Source: a bacterium
GTDB taxonomy: Bacteria > Bacillota_I > Bacilli_A > RFN20 > CAG-826
Direction of reading: 5' to 3'
Assembly (NCBI GenBank): GCA_004561785.1
Contig: SFUB01000062.1
Span: forward strand, 1 to 7,769
Length of the DNA: 7,769 nt
Positions 6,218 through 7,769 of the stretch are shown here, in pieces. The position numbers were made by a program, and so were the translations under genes. How positions within the stretch are numbered: the first letter of the stretch is position 1; every line of letters starts with the position of its first letter. The notes beneath the pieces are model-generated. The model was not told the DNA's origin, ran no database searches, and worked only from the letters and a program-made list of their open reading frames with translations.

Positions 6218-6294
6218 TGGTGGGCCTTAATGGGATCGAACCATCGACCTTGCGCTTATCAAGCGCACGCTCTAACCAGCTGAGCTAAAGGCCC
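6218..6294 (-). tRNA. tRNA-Ile, anticodon GAU
   Basis: The minus strand folds as a complete cloverleaf. The acceptor stem is GGGCCTT/AAGGCCC, the anticodon stem is TGCGC/GCGCA around the loop TTGATAA (anticodon GAT at 6258-6260), and the T loop is TTCGATC. The discriminator is A and CCA is encoded (6218-6220). It decodes AUC/AUU. In many bacteria this isoacceptor sits in the 16S-23S spacer. Here it is a single-gene unit with its own promoter and terminator. Confidence 0.98.
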
Positions 6295-6298
6295 ATTC

Positions 6299-6310
6299 GC
6301 GCTTTCGCGC
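6299..6310 (-). other. Small GNRA-tetraloop hairpin in the tRNA-Ile 5' leader
   Basis: On the minus strand GCGC-GAAA-GCGC lies between the predicted transcription start and the tRNA 5' end, separated from the tRNA by 4 nt. It would be removed with the leader by RNase P. A role in protecting or presenting the precursor is possible but not shown. Confidence 0.4.
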
Positions 6311-6316
6311 TTGACT

Positions 6317-6345
6317 AATATATACCCCTTGCGCGCCCTAAGCAA
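6317..6345 (-). promoter_or_regulatory. Promoter of tRNA-Ile
   Basis: On the minus strand TTGCTT (6340-6345) and TATATT (6317-6322) are separated by 17 bp. The start site would be about 6310, giving a leader of about 16 nt before the tRNA. A terminator at 6463-6492 cuts off transcription from rpsI, so a promoter is required here. The stretch between them (6347-6462) shows no gene and no other clear signal. Confidence 0.7.
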
Positions 6346-6462
6346 GCACATTTTTAGACCAATCAGCCAATCCGATTTTCGCGGGATTTCTCGTTTCTTG
6401 GTTTGCTTTGCTTAGGCTCTAATGCCTATGCAGATCGGGGGGTCTAGGAATGTTTTTTGAAC

Positions 6463-6492
6463 AAAAAATGCCCCAGGTTTCCCTGAGGCATT
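6463..6492 (-). terminator. Intrinsic terminator of the rplM-rpsI operon
   Basis: On the minus strand an 11-bp stem (6482-6492 with 6467-6477, one T-G pair) closes a GAAA tetraloop. Six T residues follow (6463-6468). It begins 18 nt after the rpsI stop codon. It is very strong by inspection. Confidence 0.93.
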
Positions 6493-6509
6493 GAAGTCGA
6501 GAAGCGAGG

Positions 6510-6902
6510 TTAACGCTTGCTGAACTGCGGAGCGCGACGAGCGGCCTTGAGACCGTATTTCTTACGCTCTTTGACGCGGGCGTTGCGGGTGAGCATGCCG
6601 GCGACTTTGAGGGTCTTCCTGTCTTCCCCGGCTTCGAGGAGGGCGCGGGCAAGGCCCAAGCGGACGGCTTCGGCCTGGCCGGTGAATCCGCCGCCTTTGA
6701 CCATGGCGATGACGTCGTATTTATCTTCGGCGCCAAGCAAAGCCAAGGGCTGTTTGAGATCGAGGATCAAGGTCGAGAAGGGGAAATATTCCTTGACGTC
6801 CCTGCCATTGATGGTGATGTTGCCTTTGCCGCTGACGAGGTAGACGCGGGCAACGGAGCTTTTACGACGGCCGGTGCCGTAGTATTTCTTGTTTTCAGCC
6901 AT
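6510..6902 (-). CDS. rpsI: 30S ribosomal protein S9 (uS9)
   Basis: The protein has 130 residues, the full bacterial S9 length. It begins with YYGTGRRKSSVARVYL (7-22) and contains GGGFTGQAEAVRLGLARAL (70-88). It ends with the diagnostic tail KKYGLKAARRAPQFSKR, whose basic C-terminus reaches into the ribosomal P site and touches tRNA. The start is the ATG at 6902. AAGGAG (6910-6915) lies 7 nt upstream and overlaps the rplM stop codon TAA (6914-6916). The same base pairs thus serve to end rplM and to recruit ribosomes for rpsI, which suggests translational coupling. The stop is TAA, followed by a strong terminator. The rplM-rpsI pair is one of the most conserved operons in bacteria, and nothing here is abnormal. 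Confidence 0.99.
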   Translation of the reverse strand: MAENKKYYGTGRRKSSVARVYLVSGKGNITINGRDVKEYFPFSTLILDLKQPLALLGAEDKYDVIAMVKGGGFTGQAEAVRLGLARALLEAGEDRKTLKVAGMLTRNARVKERKKYGLKAARRAPQFSKR

Positions 6903-6913
6903 GTTGTTTCTCC

Positions 6914-7366
6914 TTACTTGCTGAGGTCAAGCACTTTGGGTTGCTGACTCTGCTGCTTGTGTTCGGCGCCTTCATAGACGAAGAGCTTCTTCGCCATCTG
7001 ACGGCCGAGACGTCCCTTGGGGAGCATGCCCCAAACGGCGCGTTCGATGAGTTCGACGGGGAACTCGCGGAGCATGACGCCGGCGCTGCGGGTGCGGAGA
7101 CCGCCGTTGTAGCCGGAGACGTTGTAATAGTTCTTCTTGTGCTCGCCGCCGTTTTTGCCGGTGAGTTTGACCTTCGAGGCGTTGACGACGATGACATAGT
7201 CGCCCGTATCGATGTTGGGGGTGTAGGTGGGCTTATCTTTGCCCATCAAGATGACAGCGATCTTGGAAGCCAAGCGACCAAGAGGGATGTCCGTGGCGTC
7301 GACGATGTACCAATTCTTGTTAGCGTTGGCAGATGCGGTCGTGGCCAAGGTGGTTTGACGTTGCAT
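6914..7366 (-). CDS. rplM: 50S ribosomal protein L13 (uL13)
   Basis: The protein has 150 residues, full length. Family features in order: NWYIVDATDIPLGRLASKIA (18-37), KPTYTPNIDTGDYVIVVNA (45-63), LTGKN (68-72), YYNVSGYNGGL (80-90), the AVWGMLPKGRLGRQMAKKL segment (110-128), VYEGAEH (130-136) and a final QQPKVLDL. L13 is an early-assembly protein of the large subunit. The N-terminus carries about 15 extra polar residues (TTLATTASANAN) before the conserved core, a common lineage-specific variation. The start is the ATG at 7366. AGGAG (7376-7380) lies 9 nt upstream. It is the first gene of the rplM-rpsI operon, with a promoter and short hairpin leader upstream. In several bacteria this operon is autoregulated by L13. 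Confidence 0.99.
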   Translation of the reverse strand: MQRQTTLATTASANANKNWYIVDATDIPLGRLASKIAVILMGKDKPTYTPNIDTGDYVIVVNASKVKLTGKNGGEHKKNYYNVSGYNGGLRTRSAGVMLREFPVELIERAVWGMLPKGRLGRQMAKKLFVYEGAEHKQQSQQPKVLDLSK

Positions 7367-7375
7367 TCTTCTTTT

Positions 7376-7404
7376 CTCCTATACTGGGACGCTCCTTTTG
7401 GAGC
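7376..7404 (-). promoter_or_regulatory. rplM leader hairpin with possible Shine-Dalgarno switch
   Basis: The mRNA leader, about 38 nt from a start near 7405, begins with a hairpin GCTCC-AAAA-GGAGC (7400-7404 paired with 7391-7395). The Shine-Dalgarno sequence AGGAG (7376-7380) repeats the GGAG of its 3' arm. The 5' arm CTCC could thus pair with either, hiding or freeing the ribosome binding site. Known L13 leaders in Firmicutes autoregulate this operon, but whether this belongs to that family cannot be judged by eye. Confidence 0.35.
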
Positions 7405-7411
7405 TGGAAAG

Positions 7412-7440
7412 ATTATCCGTGTTTTCGAAATCATGGGCAA
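7412..7440 (-). promoter_or_regulatory. Promoter of the rplM-rpsI operon
   Basis: On the minus strand TTGCCC (7435-7440) and GATAAT (7412-7417) are separated by 17 bp. The -10 box is identical to that of tRNA-Val. A-rich tracts (about 7445-7475, AAAAATATAAAAATC) lie directly upstream of the -35 box, as in an UP element that binds the RNA polymerase alpha subunits. That fits a highly expressed ribosomal operon. Confidence 0.65.
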
Positions 7441-7485
7441 CAAAAGATTTTTATATTTTTAAATTCTCCCGTTACCATCGATATT

Positions 7486-7570
7486 ATTTTGCGTTTTTGA
7501 TTTTTAGAAACTACGCTTTTTTAACCTACAAAATACGCTTTTAGACTATTCTTCATCCCTAATTTTGCGT
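7486..7570. repeat. Four-site operator-like repeat array upstream of the XRE gene
   Basis: Two exact copies of ATTTTGCGT (7486-7494, 7562-7570) flank two exact copies of TACGCTTTT (7512-7520, 7534-7542). All four contain the core GCGT or its complement ACGC in an AT-rich setting. Core centres are 22, 22 and 32 bp apart, close to two, two and three helical turns, so all would face one side of the DNA. The last copy runs into the TAGTAT box before the XRE gene. Binding of the XRE protein to its own promoter is the natural inference. Confidence 0.5.
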
Positions 7571-7575
7571 AGTAT
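7570..7575 (+). promoter_or_regulatory. -10-like box before the XRE gene
   Basis: TAGTAT (five of six positions match TATAAT) ends 7 nt before the ATG at 7583. No -35 box of quality lies at 16-18 bp. No Shine-Dalgarno sequence is present, so transcription starting near the ATG (leaderless) is suggested. It abuts the fourth repeat of the operator-like array. Confidence 0.35.
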
Positions 7576-7582
7576 TGTGGCC

Positions 7583-7769
7583 ATGAATCTAAAACAGCTT
7601 CGCAAAAGTAAAAAACTCACTCAGGTTCAAGCGGCAGAACTATGCGGCTTGTCCAGGAAGGGCTACCAAAACCTTGAAGAAGGGAAAAACAAGAAAAAGA
7701 ACTCCTCGACTTTGCTTTATTGTCTGACCCGCCTGGAAGAATATGGCTCCACCCGCCTCCTTAGAGAAT
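7583..7769 (+). CDS. XRE/Cro-type helix-turn-helix regulator, truncated by the window edge
   Basis: The first 62 codons are present; the gene continues past the right edge. It opens MNLKQLRKSKKLTQVQAAEL. LTQVQAAELCGLSRKGYQNLEEGK (12-35) is a clear Cro/C1-type helix-turn-helix, with the recognition helix around GLSRKGYQNLE (22-32). A short basic stretch (KNKKKN) and a leucine-rich helix (STLLYCLTRLEEYG) follow. It should bind DNA, probably as a dimer. Small regulators like this are often antitoxins or phage-type repressors that control their own operon, but no partner gene is visible, so that is only a possibility. The ATG at 7583 is chosen; an in-frame GTG lies two codons upstream at 7577. 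Neither has a Shine-Dalgarno sequence. It is divergent from rplM and is the only plus-strand gene in the window. Confidence 0.82.
   Translation, partial: MNLKQLRKSKKLTQVQAAELCGLSRKGYQNLEEGKNKKKNSSTLLYCLTRLEEYGSTRLLRE

Noticed and set aside
6941..7462. 173-codon plus-strand open frame opposite rplM
   Set aside because: It lies antisense to rplM, a certain gene, and extends through its promoter. The composition is the mirror of rplM coding bias. No ribosome binding site is seen.
7443..7582. The repeat cluster as a CRISPR array or replication origin
   Set aside because: Repeats are only 9 bp and occur in both orientations, with 13-19 bp gaps. They do not match CRISPR repeats or DnaA boxes.
1..7769. 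UGA recoded as tryptophan (Mollicutes code)
   Set aside because: ruvX and the VanZ/Ig-like gene end at UGA where the family length predicts an end, and tryptophans are encoded by TGG.

Overview
The window reads as a chromosomal segment of a Bacilli-like (Firmicutes) bacterium of moderate GC content. It is probably an uncultured, gut-type lineage, but this is inference. The reasons are the gene set (rplM-rpsI, ruvX/yqgF, an M18 aminopeptidase, a VanZ/Ig-like surface protein), strong AGGAGG-type ribosome binding sites on several genes, sigma-A-like promoters with 17-bp spacers, and tRNAs with encoded CCA ends. UGA is used as a stop codon by two genes, so the code is the standard bacterial one, not the Mycoplasma code.

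Nearly everything is on the minus strand. Reading in the direction of transcription: rplM-rpsI (7366 to 6510) is a two-gene ribosomal protein operon with its own promoter, a short hairpin leader and a strong terminator. Next is a solitary tRNA-Ile(GAU) with its own promoter and terminator. Then come ruvX (5963 to 5532), an M18 aminopeptidase (5525 to 4233), a 1047-residue membrane protein (4170 to 1027) and a GlmU-like acyltransferase (998 to 330). The segment ends with tRNA-Val(CAC) and tRNA-Thr(UGU), separated by a terminator. Only one gene is on the plus strand: a truncated XRE/Cro-type regulator starting at 7583 and running off the right edge, divergent from rplM.

Functionally, the left half combines housekeeping (DNA/rRNA processing, peptide turnover) with envelope functions. 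The VanZ/Ig-like protein and the left-handed beta-helix acyltransferase are 28 bp apart and probably co-transcribed. The most unusual protein is the 1047-aa one. It looks like a VanZ-family membrane protein whose loop between the first and second membrane helices has been replaced by about 900 residues of Ig-like (Big_2) domains.

The main regulatory observations are three. Four copies of a TACGC/GCGTA-containing motif lie at near-integral helical spacing (22, 22 and 32 bp) in front of the XRE gene. Three genes (xre, ruvX, the VanZ/Ig gene) have a TATAAT-like box 7-8 nt before an ATG and no Shine-Dalgarno sequence, as expected for leaderless mRNAs. The M18 gene has its Shine-Dalgarno sequence 25 nt from the ATG, bridged by a perfect hairpin. 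No mobile element, CRISPR array or complete defence system is visible; the XRE fragment at the right edge could be the first gene of an accessory module outside the window.
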